A stretch of DNA of 64,000 nt from Arthrobacter sp. PvP023 (lineage in GTDB: Bacteria; Actinomycetota; Actinomycetes; Actinomycetales; Micrococcaceae): positions 2,604,001-2,668,000 of the forward strand of contig NZ_JAFIBI010000001.1 in the NCBI RefSeq assembly GCF_017832975.1, written 5' to 3'. A program made the position numbers and the translations under genes. The notes beneath the pieces are model-generated. The model did not search any database. It was not told the DNA's origin and saw only the letters and a list, made by a program, of their open reading frames with translations. Of the stretch, positions 62,724-64,000 are shown in pieces. The first letter of the stretch is position 1. Every line of letters starts with the position of its first letter.

Positions 62724-64000
62724 ATGCCAGAAACTGAAAACGGCAGCAGGAAGTCAGCAGGGCGGGGACGCAACCCGTTGCGGGATCCCCGGGACCGCCG
62801 GCTGAACCGCATCGCCGGTCCCTCCTCGCTGGTCCTCTTCGGAGTGACCGGCGACCTTGCCCGCAAGAAGCTCATGCCTGCCGTCTACGACCTGGCCAAC
62901 CGCGGCCTGCTGCCGCCGAGCTTCGCCCTGGTGGGCTTCGCCCGGCGGCAGTGGGAAAACGAGGATTTCGCCGCCGAGGTCAAGGAGTCCGTCAAGGCCT
63001 ACGCACGTACGCCGTTTGATGAGGCTGTGTGGAACCAGCTCTCCGAGGGCATCCGCTTTGTCCAGGGAGAGTTCGACGACGACGAAGCCTTTGAGCGGCT
63101 CGGCGACACGATCGACGAGCTGGACGAGCAGCGCGGAACGCGCGGCAACCACGCGTTTTACCTCTCGATTCCGCCGAAAGCGTTTGAACAGGTCTGCCGA
63201 CAGCTGTCGAAGCACGGCCTGGCGCAGGCTGAGGGTGACAAGTGGCGCCGTGTCGTCATTGAGAAGCCGTTCGGGCACGACCTCGAGTCCGCCCGGCAGC
63301 TCAACGACATCGTGGAGTCTGTCTTCCCGCCCGACGCGGTCTTCCGGATCGACCACTACCTGGGCAAGGAAACAGTCCAGAACATCCTGGCCCTGCGGTT
63401 CGCGAACCAGCTGTTCGAACCGCTCTGGAACGCGAACTATGTTGACCACGTCCAGATCACCATGGCCGAGGACATCGGTACGGGCGGCCGGGCAGGCTAC
63501 TACGACGGTGTGGGCGCGGCCCGCGACGTCATCCAGAACCACCTGCTCCAGCTCCTGGCGCTGACGGCCATGGAGGAACCCATTTCCTTCAACGCCGATG
63601 ACCTTCGTGCCGAGAAGGAAAAGGTCCTGGCCGCGGTTAAGCTCCCGGAGGACCTGTCGACGCACTCGGCGCGCGGTCAGTTCGCCGGCGGCTGGCAGGG
63701 CGGCGAGCAGGTCCTTGGCTACCTGGAGGAGGAAGGCATCCCTGCCGACTCCACCACGGAAACCTACGCCGCCATCCGGGTGGACATCCACACGCGCCGC
63801 TGGGCAGGTGTGCCGTTCTACCTCCGTGCCGGAAAGCGGCTGGGGCGCCGGGTGACGGAAATCGCCGTCGTCTTCAAGCGCGCCCCCAACCTTCTTTTCC
63901 GCGATCACGGCGAGGACGACTTCGGCCAGAACGCCGTGGTGATCCGGGTGCAGCCTGACGAGGGCGCCACGATCCGGTTCGGTTCGAAGGTTCCTGGGAC
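62724..64000 (+). CDS. zwf: Glucose-6-phosphate 1-dehydrogenase (3' end missing)
   Basis: The frame begins at ATG 62724, 15 nt after pgi, and runs off the window after about 425 residues; family members are near 510. Visible motifs are VLFGVTGDLARKKLMPA (nucleotide loop), IEKPFGHD and RIDHYLGKE (active site). It oxidises glucose-6-phosphate with NADP in the first step of the pentose phosphate pathway. opcA and pgl probably follow outside the window. Confidence 0.96.
   Translation, partial: MPETENGSRKSAGRGRNPLRDPRDRRLNRIAGPSSLVLFGVTGDLARKKLMPAVYDLANRGLLPPSFALVGFARRQWENEDFAAEVKESVKAYARTPFDEAVWNQLSEGIRFVQGEFDDDEAFERLGDTIDELDEQRGTRGNHAFYLSIPPKAFEQVCRQLSKHGLAQAEGDKWRRVVIEKPFGHDLESARQLNDIVESVFPPDAVFRIDHYLGKETVQNILALRFANQLFEPLWNANYVDHVQITMAEDIGTGGRAGYYDGVGAARDVIQNHLLQLLALTAMEEPISFNADDLRAEKEKVLAAVKLPEDLSTHSARGQFAGGWQGGEQVLGYLEEEGIPADSTTETYAAIRVDIHTRRWAGVPFYLRAGKRLGRRVTEIAVVFKRAPNLLFRDHGEDDFGQNAVVIRVQPDEGATIRFGSKVPG

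Noticed and set aside
1..64000. CRISPR array, insertion sequence, prophage or tRNA
   Set aside because: No regularly spaced repeats with unique spacers, no transposase or integrase motifs, and no tRNA-like cloverleaf were noticed by eye; a tRNAscan-type search would be needed to exclude a tRNA fully.

Overview
The window is high-GC DNA from an actinobacterium, most likely a member of the Micrococcaceae close to Arthrobacter, Pseudarthrobacter or Paenarthrobacter. The genus is inferred from gene content (a GT4-type GlgA with GlgC, HtdX/FabG4/FadA2/FadE5-type lipid genes, a SUF operon headed by SufR, a ctaA/ctaB/tkt/tal/pgi/zwf block, the divergent actinobacterial Pgi), strong G/C third-position bias, and many TANNNT -10 boxes 6 to 8 nt before start codons, which suggests leaderless mRNAs. 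It is chromosomal and mostly core metabolism. I saw no insertion sequence, prophage, CRISPR array, rRNA or tRNA.

Layout. 1-8.1 kb: partial HNH nuclease, 4-alpha-glucanotransferase, hemerythrin protein, a coupled TraR/DksA-like plus M50-like pair, a glutathionyl-hydroquinone-reductase-like protein, an EstB-type hydrolase and an FUSC-like membrane protein. 8.2-14.8 kb: a fatty-acyl module (MaoC hydratase, FabG4-type reductase, thiolase, TetR regulator, large acyl-CoA dehydrogenase) with a perfect 14-bp-arm operator. 14.8-17.5 kb: divergent glgA/glgC. 17.6-23.5 kb: an unusual zinc-ribbon SDR, then a DosR/DosS-like hypoxia or redox island (two PNPOx-like flavin proteins, a universal stress protein, a response regulator and a GAF sensor kinase). 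23.5-26.9 kb: circularly permuted ATP-grasp / alpha-E / transglutaminase operon. 27-35.9 kb: YeiH exporter, PepN, lipoate-ligase-like protein, L31 type B, SpoU methyltransferase, TauE permease, ABC ATPase, SerB. 36-40.5 kb: two SDRs, Hsp20, and a DUF3099 / small Cys-His protein / SURF1 / YbaK cluster. 40.5-47.1 kb: ABC-F protein, BioY-EcfA-EcfT biotin transporter, thiolase and AMP-forming ligase. 47.2-53.3 kb: zinc peptidase and the sufR-B-D-Rieske-C-DUF59 operon. 53.4-57.3 kb: ABC exporter, ctaA, a repeat element, ctaB. 57.8-64 kb: tkt-tal-pgi-zwf (zwf runs off the end).

The most interesting signal is a set of 14-bp palindromes of the form GGGNCYWWNGNCCC, resembling the mycobacterial DosR box. 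They lie upstream of the hemerythrin gene, both PNPOx-like genes and the usp/dosR intergenic region. In each case the box centre is 30.5-31.5 bp from the first base of a -10-like hexamer. This constant geometry suggests a small DosRS-type regulon that also reaches the hemerythrin gene 16-19 kb from the regulator island. Other items worth a second look are the REP-like repeat between ctaA and ctaB, the zinc-ribbon SDR without the usual catalytic Tyr, a 16-bp inverted repeat upstream of hsp20, a terminator-like hairpin in the glgC leader, and the biochemically obscure ATP-grasp / alpha-E / transglutaminase set.
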